Below, piece by piece: positions 34,469 to 42,643 of a DNA stretch of 64,000 nucleotides (position 1 is its first letter; every line of letters begins with the position of its first letter). The translations under genes were made by a program, and so were the position numbers. The DNA lies in contig CAJTFD010000006.1 in NCBI GenBank assembly GCA_910575625.1, forward strand, positions 186,001-250,000, read 5' to 3'. The stretch comes from Clostridia bacterium. Lineage in GTDB: Bacteria; Bacillota; Clostridia; Lachnospirales; Lachnospiraceae. The notes beneath the pieces are model-generated. The model did not search any database, was not told the origin of the DNA, and was given only the letters and a program-made list of their open reading frames with translations.

Positions 34469-35392
34469 CTACAGGGATTTTGGAAGCAATATTGTAAATA
34501 TAGTTTCCTTATCAGGAGTGCTGTCAGCGACAATCGTTCCTTTATGAGCTGCCACAAGTTCCTTTACGATAGATAAACCCAGTCCATTTCCTTTCGCAGA
34601 CCGTGACTGGTCACATTGGTACATCCTCTCAAAAATATGCGGGAGATGATCGGGGGATATTCCCCTGCCATTATCTGCTAATGTGATCCGGGCTTGCCGG
34701 TCATTTTCTGAAATACGAAATATCACTTTATTTCCTTTGCTATGAATAAGCACGTTCTGCAGCAGATTGTTGAGGATTCGGCTATAAGCATTTACATCTA
34801 TACGCATAGGGTATTCCGTTTCCGGAATATCAAACTCATACTCAAAATCACTGCTTTCTAAAACGGAAATCCAATCCGTTATGATGTTCCGGGATACTTC
34901 ATTCAAATCCAACACCTCAAAGCGAAAAATCTGTTCTCCGGAATCCAGTTTCACCCACTCAAAGAGATTTTCCACAAAATGCTTTAAGTAATTGACTTTC
35001 TCAAATGCGACATGGACGTATTCGTCTTTTTCTTCTCCTGCGACTATCTTACATTCTATCGCTTCCAAATAACCGGCCAGAGAAGCAAGGGGCGTTTTGA
35101 CATCGTGGGAGATGCTGGTCATTAACCTCTTGTATGCCTGTTCAGACTGTTTTTGTCTGATAAGCTGCGTCTGGCTGTTCATCGCGATCTCATTGATCCC
35201 ATAGCAGATTTTTCTTGTCATATCATTTTTCTTAGTCAGCATACGGCGGTTTAGGTTCCCAGACCTTATATCTTCAAGCGCTTCCTCGATAATAGATAAT
35301 TGCCCCTGTACACGCCTGAGTTTTGTGAAAAGAAATAAGATGACCAACAAAGCTATACAAAACATGATCCTTAAAAATGGATCGAAACTCAT
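34469..35392 (-). CDS. Sensor histidine kinase of module A
   Basis: This 307-aa kinase has only one clear membrane segment (residues 8-24), a HAMP-like linker, and the phosphoacceptor in SISHDVKTPLASL. The ATPase domain has LLQNVLIHS, ADNGRGISPDHLPHIFERMY and GNGLGLSIVKELV. No extracellular sensor domain is present, so it may take its signal from the transporter, as in Bce-type systems. The start at 35392 follows GGGAGGCTTGAT and comes one base after the regulator's stop. Confidence 0.9.
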   Translation of the reverse strand: MSFDPFLRIMFCIALLVILFLFTKLRRVQGQLSIIEEALEDIRSGNLNRRMLTKKNDMTRKICYGINEIAMNSQTQLIRQKQSEQAYKRLMTSISHDVKTPLASLAGYLEAIECKIVAGEEKDEYVHVAFEKVNYLKHFVENLFEWVKLDSGEQIFRFEVLDLNEVSRNIITDWISVLESSDFEYEFDIPETEYPMRIDVNAYSRILNNLLQNVLIHSKGNKVIFRISENDRQARITLADNGRGISPDHLPHIFERMYQCDQSRSAKGNGLGLSIVKELVAAHKGTIVADSTPDKETIFTILLPKSL

Positions 35393-35393
35393 A

Positions 35394-36095
35394 TCAAGCC
35401 TCCCTGTTAAAACGGTAGCCGACACCCCGGACAGTTAAAATGTAAAATGGATGCTCCGGGTCTGGTTCAATTTTTTTCCTCAATTTGCTGATAAATGACA
35501 TGATATTACTATCGTCAAAAGCATATTCTTCCGCCCAAACCTGTGTATAAATCTGCTTTTTTGTAAATACCTTGCCCTTATTTGATGCCAGAAAAGAAAG
35601 CAGGTCAAATTCTTTTCCCGTAAGTCCAATCTGTTCATCCCCTTGAAAGACAAGGCGGTTAAGGCTGTCAATGGTCATCCCCTGAAACGTCATGCAGTCT
35701 GTTTCAGAACCGGAAACAGGATTAAGCAGGGTATAACGCCGGATCAAGGAATTTACCCGTGCCATAAGCTCGTTGATGCTAAACGGCTTTGTCAGGTAAT
35801 CGTCCGCCCCCATCCGCAAGCCGGACACTTTATCCTCTTCTTCGCTTTTTGCGGTCAGCATAAGGACAGGAACATTACTTGTCCGCCGTATTTGCTGCAA
35901 TACTTGAAAACCATCCAGATCAGGCATCATAATATCAAGAATAATAAGTGAACAGATATCCTTGTTTTCCTCCAATATCCGCAGTCCTTCTATGCCGCCG
36001 TTAGCAACAACCGCAACAAGGCTCTCCTGTTCTACGCATTTTTTCATAAGCGCACAAAGTTCTTTGTCATCATCAATAATCAAAACCTTATTCAT
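35394..36095 (-). CDS. OmpR-family response regulator of module A
   Basis: This 233-aa protein has a receiver domain (LIIDDDKELC, Asp in LIILDIMMPDLDGF, Lys in YLTKPF) and a C-terminal winged helix (LTGKEFDLLSFLASNKGKVF to VRGVGYRF). The start at 36095 is chosen because AGGACGGGG precedes it and it aligns with the family; the frame is open 17 codons further. It overlaps the small HTH gene by eight bases, so three regulatory genes form one unit. Confidence 0.93.
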   Translation of the reverse strand: MNKVLIIDDDKELCALMKKCVEQESLVAVVANGGIEGLRILEENKDICSLIILDIMMPDLDGFQVLQQIRRTSNVPVLMLTAKSEEEDKVSGLRMGADDYLTKPFSINELMARVNSLIRRYTLLNPVSGSETDCMTFQGMTIDSLNRLVFQGDEQIGLTGKEFDLLSFLASNKGKVFTKKQIYTQVWAEEYAFDDSNIMSFISKLRKKIEPDPEHPFYILTVRGVGYRFNREA

Positions 36096-36285
36096 GCTTC
36101 CCCGTCCTTCCTGCTTTTGTGCGGGCATCAGCCGGCTTCTCAGCATCTTTTGGTATCAGCCACAAGCGGCTGGATTTTGCCGCGCCCGGTATACGGTTTT
36201 CCTCACACAGCCTTTGTACCCGTCTTTCTGAAATCTCCCACTTCTTTGCCGCTTCTGGAGCAGAAATATACTCTAACATCTTCAT
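36088..36285 (-). CDS. Small helix-turn-helix DNA-binding protein (65 aa)
   Basis: The protein is almost only an HTH: ISAPEAAKKWEISERRVQRL followed by a beta-type hairpin RLWLIPKDAEKP. It closely resembles the N-terminal domain of the Fic protein at 3430-4326. It overlaps the module A regulator gene and has GGAAGGG upstream. In conjugative elements such proteins are excisionase-like or regulate adjacent modules. Here it may set the level of the two-component system. Confidence 0.8.
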   Translation of the reverse strand: MKMLEYISAPEAAKKWEISERRVQRLCEENRIPGAAKSSRLWLIPKDAEKPADARTKAGRTGKHE

Positions 36286-36428
36286 TCACCCTTCCTTTGA
36301 TCTCTGCCATATAATTATATGCGGCTGGACGAATCCTTTCAAGTATTTAAGGATTTTTTCTTTTGTCAGGCTCTCAAATACACCCTTATAACGGCAGCAC
36401 TGCTTACTGTCGCCCTCCTGATCACCGG

Positions 36429-36509
36429 GCAGCAAAGACAGACGGGGCTGTCAACGGCGGGCGCAGCCCGTTCATCTTGACCATTGACTGGCTCGTCTGT
36501 CTTTGCTGC
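36429..36509. repeat. Nested inverted repeats between modules A and B
   Basis: GCAGCAAAGACAGACG (36429-36444) and its exact complement (36494-36509) form a 16-bp outer stem. Inside lies GGGCTG (36445-36450) with CAGCCC (36464-36469). As RNA this would be a two-level stem-loop directly after the permease gene of module B. It could be a terminator-like barrier or the leftover of a mobile element end. Confidence 0.65.
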
Positions 36510-36517
36510 AAGCTGCA

Positions 36518-38725
36518 CTATGGATTAACAGAACGTCTAAAGATAACCCACGTGCTGATAAAATAGCAAAGCAACAAGATCACCAAAATTCCCACTGTTG
36601 CCCCAATCTGTACCATCAATGCGGTAAGCCCTATATACGCAGAGATTTCGGCTGATATGGTCTGGATAAAATAACCAATCACAACAGCAGCTACCATGAT
36701 CGCTACGATAATCGGAAGCCCAAACCATACACGCAACTGTTTCAAGATAAGTTTATTGATATGCTGCTCCTCTACACCTAATTTTCGGAGTACAGAAAAG
36801 CGGTATTTATATTGCCCTGCGTCCAAAAGCTGCTGTAAAGAAAGCACTGTAAGGCAAATTACCATCAGTACAACCGCACCATAGATCATGCCTGTTTGCA
36901 GGATAAAGTTATTTGCGATCGCGCTATTTGTTTGGAGCGTGCTGAAACGCACACCATACGAGGCGCCGCTTTCTGCCTGCTCTGGATATTTCGCTGTAAA
37001 AAGTCTTTCCAGTTCCCTTGCGTTTTCATAAGTGATATTTTTTGTTGTTGTAATATAACGATTTCTCATAACTGGCAGCAATCCCTCACATATTTTGTCC
37101 GGGAATACATAAAGGACATCTGTATAGGAATTATAAAGTGTTTCTCCCATTGCTTTCTCGGAATAAGACTGCTCGGAAATATTCAACGTTCCCCCATCTG
37201 TTACAACGCTGGTATGTTCTGCAATAAAACTGTTTCTTTCTTCTTCCGTTGCGATTGTTTTCCACTGTGTTATAAATTCATTTTCTCCTAAAGAAATCCG
37301 CTCATATCCCAACATTTTCCGTATGGCATTATAATCACTTAAAGAAATCGCCACGACAGGGAAGTCATACTTTATCCGATCGTGAAGATCAGCTTTTTTC
37401 GGAAGGTACAAACTAAAAGTGCGATCATATGCCGTATCTATTTCATGCGCTGCAAAAAAATCAGTAATGATCTCATAATTGTCCTGCGGCAGATTTTTTT
37501 CTTCATACACATGATTATACTTTGAATATACCTGCACATCATACATAGAGCGTACACCCAAATAGCCGGAAGCCCAGCCCGTCAAAATAGGTGCGGCAAT
37601 AAACAGGAAAATAGCAAGCGCAAGAGTTATGCAAACCAATGTCATTGTTTTACTGGTCGTATTTAATTTTGAAGTAATCTGCCCGTAAAAGAACAGTGCT
37701 TCCCCACGGTATCGGTGTTCCGGTGATTTTTCTTTCCATGTGACAATAAAGCTGCCGGCAAGATAGATTAATGCACCAATGAAGAAAAGCAGATCGATCA
37801 AGAGAAACAGCAGATATTGATCAAGCATTCCAGCGCCTAAAGGCAGATAATATTTATTTGCTAATGCCGCAACACTGGCTGTTGCAAAAGCATTTAGTGC
37901 AGAACATATCAGCAAGCCAGTGATGAGCATATTCTTTTTTCCTTTTTTGATCAGGCAAAATACAGACCAAAGCAAAGTGAGCAGCGGAAAAAGAATGTTT
38001 CCCCAATACATGAGCCGTACCGGAAACGGAAAGCGAGCGTCATAATAAAACCAAACCTTTTGTATTCCTGTAATAAATGCCCATACTGTGATCAGTTCAA
38101 AGAGTATTACTGCAACAGAAATCCAACGGCTATTTCCCGGTTCTGGCTCGTTCTCTTTCTCTGCGGAAAGCATAGTAATGATTTTCGTTTTCTGGATGGT
38201 ACGGGTATTGAAAATCCCTACCACAAAAAAACAAAAAACAAAAAATGCCACTGTCCATAAAACCGTATCCGGGAATAAAGTCCATGATATTTCATAGGAC
38301 TTTTCATAAGAAGTAAGGAGCATTGCCGTTATAAACTGGGAACAAAATACACCGAAAAAAATACCGATCAGGATCGAAATCATCCCCATGATCAGTGTTT
38401 CTGCGAAGAAAATCCTTCCAATGGTTTTTTGTTCCATTCCCATAATAGATTGAATGGCAAACTCTTTTTGTTTCTGCCGGAGCATATAATGGTTGACAAA
38501 CCGTATCAAGAATAACAACAGCAATGTTATCATGCAGATTACCGCTTTCATTCCATCGCTTAACAGAGTAAGATCATACTCACTTCCTATATCCGGATCA
38601 TAATAGCTGCTGGAAATGGAGAGAAACGCATAAAACAGGGTAACGCAGATTGTCATTGTGACAATGTAAACCAAATAATCTTTTGCAGACCTCTTTGCGT
38701 TTCTGAAGATCAGTTTAGCATACAT
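36518..38725 (-). CDS. BceB-like ABC permease of module B
   Basis: The 735-aa FtsX-superfamily permease has about ten membrane segments. A large extracellular domain of about 200 residues (roughly 395-595) lies between TM7 and TM8, the hallmark of BceB-type peptide-sensing transporters. FtsX blocks are seen at residues 60-170 (RQKQKEFAIQSIMGMEQKTI) and near the C-terminus (KYRFSVLRKLGVEEQHI). The start at 38725 follows GAGGAGGACAG and overlaps the ATPase gene end by 11 bases. Such pumps free membrane targets such as lipid II intermediates from antimicrobial peptides and pass the signal to the kinase. Confidence 0.9.
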   Translation of the reverse strand: MYAKLIFRNAKRSAKDYLVYIVTMTICVTLFYAFLSISSSYYDPDIGSEYDLTLLSDGMKAVICMITLLLLFLIRFVNHYMLRQKQKEFAIQSIMGMEQKTIGRIFFAETLIMGMISILIGIFFGVFCSQFITAMLLTSYEKSYEISWTLFPDTVLWTVAFFVFCFFVVGIFNTRTIQKTKIITMLSAEKENEPEPGNSRWISVAVILFELITVWAFITGIQKVWFYYDARFPFPVRLMYWGNILFPLLTLLWSVFCLIKKGKKNMLITGLLICSALNAFATASVAALANKYYLPLGAGMLDQYLLFLLIDLLFFIGALIYLAGSFIVTWKEKSPEHRYRGEALFFYGQITSKLNTTSKTMTLVCITLALAIFLFIAAPILTGWASGYLGVRSMYDVQVYSKYNHVYEEKNLPQDNYEIITDFFAAHEIDTAYDRTFSLYLPKKADLHDRIKYDFPVVAISLSDYNAIRKMLGYERISLGENEFITQWKTIATEEERNSFIAEHTSVVTDGGTLNISEQSYSEKAMGETLYNSYTDVLYVFPDKICEGLLPVMRNRYITTTKNITYENARELERLFTAKYPEQAESGASYGVRFSTLQTNSAIANNFILQTGMIYGAVVLMVICLTVLSLQQLLDAGQYKYRFSVLRKLGVEEQHINKLILKQLRVWFGLPIIVAIMVAAVVIGYFIQTISAEISAYIGLTALMVQIGATVGILVILLLCYFISTWVIFRRSVNP

Positions 38726-39482
38726 GGCTCTGTCCTCCTCCAATGATAGTAAGGACATTGAGTATTTTATCAAAAAAGGCGTTTCTGCTGTCATTACCCT
38801 TACGCAGTTCCATAAAGATTTCCCCGTCTTTCAAAAAGAGGATACGGCTTGCATAGCTGGCGGTAAAAGCGTCATGCGTTACCATAAGAATGGTTGCCCT
38901 AAGCTGCTCATTGATACTTTGGATGGTAGACAAGAGCATTTGTGATGAATGGCTGTCTAATGCCCCTGTGGGTTCATCTGCTAATAAGAGTCTGGGATTG
39001 TTGATGATCGCTCTTGCGCAGGCGCAGCGCTGCTTTTGCCCTCCCGATACCTGATAGGGATATTTGTTTAGAATGTCACTGATATTCAGTTTCTCGGCCA
39101 TTTCCAGAATACGGGGTTCTACACTCCCGGCAGGTGTGTGACCGATTGCCAGTGCCAGCGCAATGTTTTCTGAAATTGTCAATGTATCCAATAAATTGAA
39201 ATCTTGAAATACAAACCCCAAATTTTCCCTGCGAAAACGGGCAAGGGATTTTGGCTTGATCTCTGTCACATCTGTTCCCTCTAAAAAAATGTGCCCCGCA
39301 CTTACTGTATCAATGGTGGAAATACAGTTAAGCAGCGTTGTTTTTCCAGAGCCGGATGCCCCCATAATGCCGAGAAATTCCCCGGCTTCAACGGAAAAGC
39401 TGATATCTTGAATGGCTTTGGTAATATTTCCGCCATTGCCATAGTATTTCTGGATATGCTCCAGCTTCAAAATTGTGTTCAT
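38715..39482 (-). CDS. BceA-like ABC ATPase of module B
   Basis: This 255-aa ATPase has Walker A GASGSGKTTLL near residue 40, Q-loop FVFQDFNLLD, signature VSGGQKQR near residue 144 and Walker B LLADEPTGALD near residue 164. This is the LolD/MacB-like type that works with FtsX permeases. A direct repeat with an inverted third copy lies in front of it at 39551-39579. The gene order regulator, kinase, ATPase, permease is the normal Bce order. Confidence 0.93.
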   Translation of the reverse strand: MNTILKLEHIQKYYGNGGNITKAIQDISFSVEAGEFLGIMGASGSGKTTLLNCISTIDTVSAGHIFLEGTDVTEIKPKSLARFRRENLGFVFQDFNLLDTLTISENIALALAIGHTPAGSVEPRILEMAEKLNISDILNKYPYQVSGGQKQRCACARAIINNPRLLLADEPTGALDSHSSQMLLSTIQSINEQLRATILMVTHDAFTASYASRILFLKDGEIFMELRKGNDSRNAFFDKILNVLTIIGGGQSHVC

Positions 39483-39550
39483 TTGATAAGCCTCCTTACT
39501 GTTTTATGCCTCTATTGTAAAGGGTGCTTTTCATTTTTTGTATCAAGTTT

Positions 39551-39579
39551 TCTTACGAAGTTCTTACAAAAATGTAAGA
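39551..39579. promoter_or_regulatory. 11-bp spaced repeats upstream of the module B transporter
   Basis: TCTTAC occurs at 39551-39556 and 39562-39567 (11 bases apart), and its complement GTAAGA at 39574-39579. The mixed direct and inverted arrangement resembles BceR-type operators. It sits between the kinase gene end and the ATPase start, the expected place for a regulated transporter promoter. Confidence 0.65.
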
Positions 39580-39592
39580 AGTGCAGGGCATA

Positions 39593-40606
39593 TCACCCCT
39601 GCACTCTGATAACAAGATCATTCATCTGAAAAGAAAGCATGATCGTTGTGCCTTTGTTTTCAGAATGAGCAGTAAGCCCTATTCCCAACTTATCACAAAG
39701 ACGCTTGCAAAGATACAAACCCATTCCTGTAGAATTTTTTCCAATCCGCCCGTTCCTGCCAGTAAACCCTTTTTCAAAAATACGGGGCAGATCACTTTCG
39801 GGAATACCTATCCCATTATCACTGACAGACAAAACAACCCTGTCGTTTGTCTTTATCGCAGAAAAGTGTAAAACAGGCTGTTCGGTGCGATATTTTATCG
39901 CATTGCCTATAATCTGGTTTAAGATGAACCGAACCCATTTATCATCAGTGTAGACCTTGATCTCTATATCATCTATCGTAATCGTCATGTTACTTTGGCG
40001 CAGGAGATATTTATTGTCTGCGACTGCACTATGTACAACATCACATAAGTCTGTCTCACGGACAGAATAGTCTTTCTCTGTATGTTCACTTCTGGCATAA
40101 TAAAGTGCCTGTTCCGTATATTGATCGATATGCTCTAACTCTGCCAGTATCTCTCTGGAAAAGGGGGAACGGTTATTCTCACAAAGCAGCTTTATTGCTG
40201 TAATCGGTGTTTTTACTTCATGTATCCACTGCTCAATGTATTCTTTATATTCTTTTCGCTCATTCTGTACTGCGCCTATTTTTTCAAGCATGGATTTTTC
40301 TGCCATCTTCATGATCTGATAAAAAACCTGCTCGTCTGCTTTCCTCGGTATCGTCATGATTTCCGGTATTAGATATCGTTCTTCTAGCTGTTCTGTCATA
40401 TCCAGTAATTGATCCAAATACCTCTTTCGCACATAATAAACAACCGATAGATAAGTGGTTAAAATAATAAACCAGACTGTAAAGATAAACAGAACAGTTT
40501 GAAACTGATTTCCATTTACAAATAGAAACAAGGCAAGTGCCAGCATACCCATAAGGTTTACAAAAATAGCTGGTATTTGATCTTTTAGATATAGTTTTCC
40601 ACTCAT
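39593..40606 (-). CDS. BceS-like intramembrane-sensing histidine kinase of module B
   Basis: This 337-aa kinase has two closely spaced membrane segments in the first 60 residues with hardly any extracellular loop, as in BceS. The phosphoacceptor is in WIHEVKTPITAIKLL near residue 128. The ATPase boxes are RFILNQIIGNAIKY, VSDNGIGIPESDLPRIFEKG and GMGLYLCKRL. Kinases of this type cannot bind the peptide themselves and are switched by the flux of the partner transporter. It overlaps the regulator gene by four bases. Confidence 0.92.
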   Translation of the reverse strand: MSGKLYLKDQIPAIFVNLMGMLALALFLFVNGNQFQTVLFIFTVWFIILTTYLSVVYYVRKRYLDQLLDMTEQLEERYLIPEIMTIPRKADEQVFYQIMKMAEKSMLEKIGAVQNERKEYKEYIEQWIHEVKTPITAIKLLCENNRSPFSREILAELEHIDQYTEQALYYARSEHTEKDYSVRETDLCDVVHSAVADNKYLLRQSNMTITIDDIEIKVYTDDKWVRFILNQIIGNAIKYRTEQPVLHFSAIKTNDRVVLSVSDNGIGIPESDLPRIFEKGFTGRNGRIGKNSTGMGLYLCKRLCDKLGIGLTAHSENKGTTIMLSFQMNDLVIRVQG

Positions 40607-41268
40607 AATGTATATCCTTGCCTGTGTTTTGTCTTAACAAAATCAGTAAGTCCGATTTTATTGAGTTTATCACGAATACGGGCAACATTGACACTTAGGG
40701 CATTATCATCAACATATAGTTGATGATCCCAAAGAAAGTCCACAATGTCATTTCGGGAGCAGATTTTTCCAGCGTTCTTAAAAAGATAGTATAGGATTTT
40801 CAATTCATTTTTTGTCAATTCTGCCTTTTGCCCGTTATATTCTATTACACTGCTTGCGGGATGCAGAGTTACCCCGTTCCATGTAAAATATTCTGCTTGC
40901 GGGGAAAGGTATGCCCGTTTTAAAAGTGCAGCAATTTTGGCGAGCAGGATTGCAGTGTTGTAGGGCTTTGTAATAAAAGCGTCGCCACCCAGCATAATGC
41001 TGTTCAGTTCGTCCATATCTGTGTTGCTGCTTGTCACAAAAACAATAGGAATATCTGAAAAAGTGCGGATCTTCGAACATATTTCAAAGCCATTGTTTCC
41101 TGGCAGCTTTATATCCAAAATAACTAAATGTGGAACAAACGCTTTTATCTGCTGGATTGTCTGGGAAAAGTCTGTAACAGCAAAAACCTCATATCCATTT
41201 CCAGATAAAAGGGTCTTTAGCTGTGCCTGTATGGTAAGATCATCTTCAACGATAAATATTTTCTTCAT
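40603..41268 (-). CDS. BceR-like response regulator of module B
   Basis: The 221-aa OmpR-type regulator has IFIVEDDLTIQ, the phosphoacceptor in LVILDIKLPGNNGFE, Lys in FITKPYN, and a DNA-binding winged helix (LTKNELKILYYLFKNAGKI to KHRQGYTL). Starting codon and length match BceR. Its probable targets are the repeats in front of the transporter genes at 39551-39579. Confidence 0.93.
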   Translation of the reverse strand: MKKIFIVEDDLTIQAQLKTLLSGNGYEVFAVTDFSQTIQQIKAFVPHLVILDIKLPGNNGFEICSKIRTFSDIPIVFVTSSNTDMDELNSIMLGGDAFITKPYNTAILLAKIAALLKRAYLSPQAEYFTWNGVTLHPASSVIEYNGQKAELTKNELKILYYLFKNAGKICSRNDIVDFLWDHQLYVDDNALSVNVARIRDKLNKIGLTDFVKTKHRQGYTL

Positions 41269-41410
41269 AAAGATACCTCCCTGACACCCTATTATACTGT
41301 ATCAGAGTGGTTTTCTCAAGCCATATTGTAGAATAGCAATGGAATAGCGGGCTGCTATCTATCAAATTCTTGTGTGTTACTTTGTGGCTCATGAGCATTC
41401 GCAACAGATT

Positions 41411-41495
41411 GCGATAGGTAAGCCTACAGTTTCAAATGTTTCCGGCTTTTCCCCCGCTTAGCACCGTGCGTGCGGCTTTCACCGCACACGGCGCC
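41411..41495 (-). ncRNA. Group II intron 3' remnant (domains V and VI)
   Basis: On the minus strand 41462-41495 is exactly 34 bases with the shape of intron domain V: GCGCCGTGTGCGG, loop TGAAAG, CCGCACGCACGGTGC. The catalytic triad position reads CGC and the tetraloop-like GAAA and bulge are present. It is followed by TAAGCGGGGGAAAAGCCGG and then a domain VI-like stretch ending TTACCTAT. No reverse transcriptase gene or 5' domains remain. The rest of 41269-41641 holds no gene I can support. Confidence 0.7.
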
Positions 41496-41641
41496 CCATC
41501 GAATTTAGAAATTTTACGTTTTAAACATAACTTACACACTTCGTTGCAGCATTACAAGAGATAGACCGCCGGCATCACATTATTCCGAACCAAAGAAACC
41601 AAAGAGCAAAAGACAGCAAGTTACGCACATTCCCGCAGTGC

Positions 41642-42275
41642 CTAGTAAATGGAGAACGTCCCGAACCTGCCCGTAAGCTGGGACAGCCTAGAGGGTGTTT
41701 GGAAACCCATTCCCGCAATCTGTATTCCCCACTTTGCGGTATATCTGCCCCATATTCGGTTGCCGTAGCCCGCTACGCCGCCCTTATATGGAACATATCT
41801 TCCGCAAATTGGGGCTTGCGGGTGGCGTGAATGGGTTTTAAGACACGCTCTAAGGAGCCGGGTCAGGATATTTGTTGCCGTCACCTCGCCGCCGGATAAC
41901 TCCGCATAGCTCTCCTTCACCAACCCCCGGTAGATCTGCAGGGCTGCCGGTCCCAACTCCACCTGCCGCAAGATATCCGTCATCTCCGGCAGGTCGAGGC
42001 ATTCCGCCTTGGTCGCCCGGAACGCATAGAAGCTCTGCCCAAAAATGGCCGGATCCACAAACTTGTACTGGCTGAACACGTCCACCGCCTTGTTCGTGAT
42101 CACCGTCCCCGTAAGCAGCAGCCGGTATCCGGCCTTCGCCCCCAGCCGGTGCATCGCCCTGCTGGCGGAAATGTTGTGGGTCTTGATCTTATGCCCCCGG
42201 CAGGATGCCGAACAGCCCGCAGGCGAAGCGGAACGCCTCCATCTGATGATGGTATGGCACGGCCTTGATCGGCAT
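41642..42275 (-). pseudogene. Decayed phage SNF2/DEAD-type helicase
   Basis: The minus strand encodes disconnected parts of one phage helicase. First comes a Q-motif-like N-terminus (MPIKAVPYHHQMEAFRFACG, from 42275). After a deletion and frame change follows the middle region HKIKTHNISASRAMHRL, YRLLLTGTVITNKAVDVFSQ and QYKFVDPAIFGQSFYAF. After another loss come ATKAECLDLPEMTDI and YAELSGGEVTATNILTRLL. A 160-bp MITE interrupts the last part; removing it restores LLRLSQLTGRFG. The Walker A and DEAH regions are gone, so no activity is possible. Confidence 0.78.
41691..41850. mobile_element. 160-bp MITE, copy 1
   Basis: This element is bounded by GAGGGTGTTTGGAAACCCAT and, inverted, ATGGGTTTTAAGACACGCTC, with TA on each side (41689-41690 and 41851-41852). 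It has a partly palindromic interior (TTTGCGG..ATAT near each arm) and no open frame of its own. Length is identical to copy 2 at 56122-56281. The TA target duplication points to an IS630/Tc1-mariner type transposase acting in trans. Confidence 0.8.
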
Positions 42276-42643
42276 GGGAAACTACGCCCCATTCTCTTTA
42301 CGCCCCGCCATGGCTTCCCACCTCCGACACTTCCTGCAGGGACAGAGCCTGCACGCTATATAAAGTGGTTTATAATAATAGCAAGCAAATTAGAAAAAGA
42401 AAAAATTTATCTGAAAATTTGTCTATCATTTTTATTATTGCTCTGCATTTTTCTTCCCAATAACACGAAACGACTATTTTTCGGGAGCGGAAAGCAAAAA
42501 AGAGCCATTGATATAACCTGCAGCATGGTATGCAGGACGTAAGCAACAACGGCTACTTGAAGTGCTGTAATTGATATTAAATGCCACAAAAAACACACAA
42601 TTTTTGTATAACCCATAAGTCTGTATCGTATATTCCAATCCTG

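Noticed and set aside
42407-42616. 69-codon hydrophobic minus-strand frame between helicase debris and module C
   Set aside because: Its start has no ribosome binding site and the charged tail looks like AT-rich chance coding. I could not support it as a gene, though a short hydrophobic peptide is not excluded.
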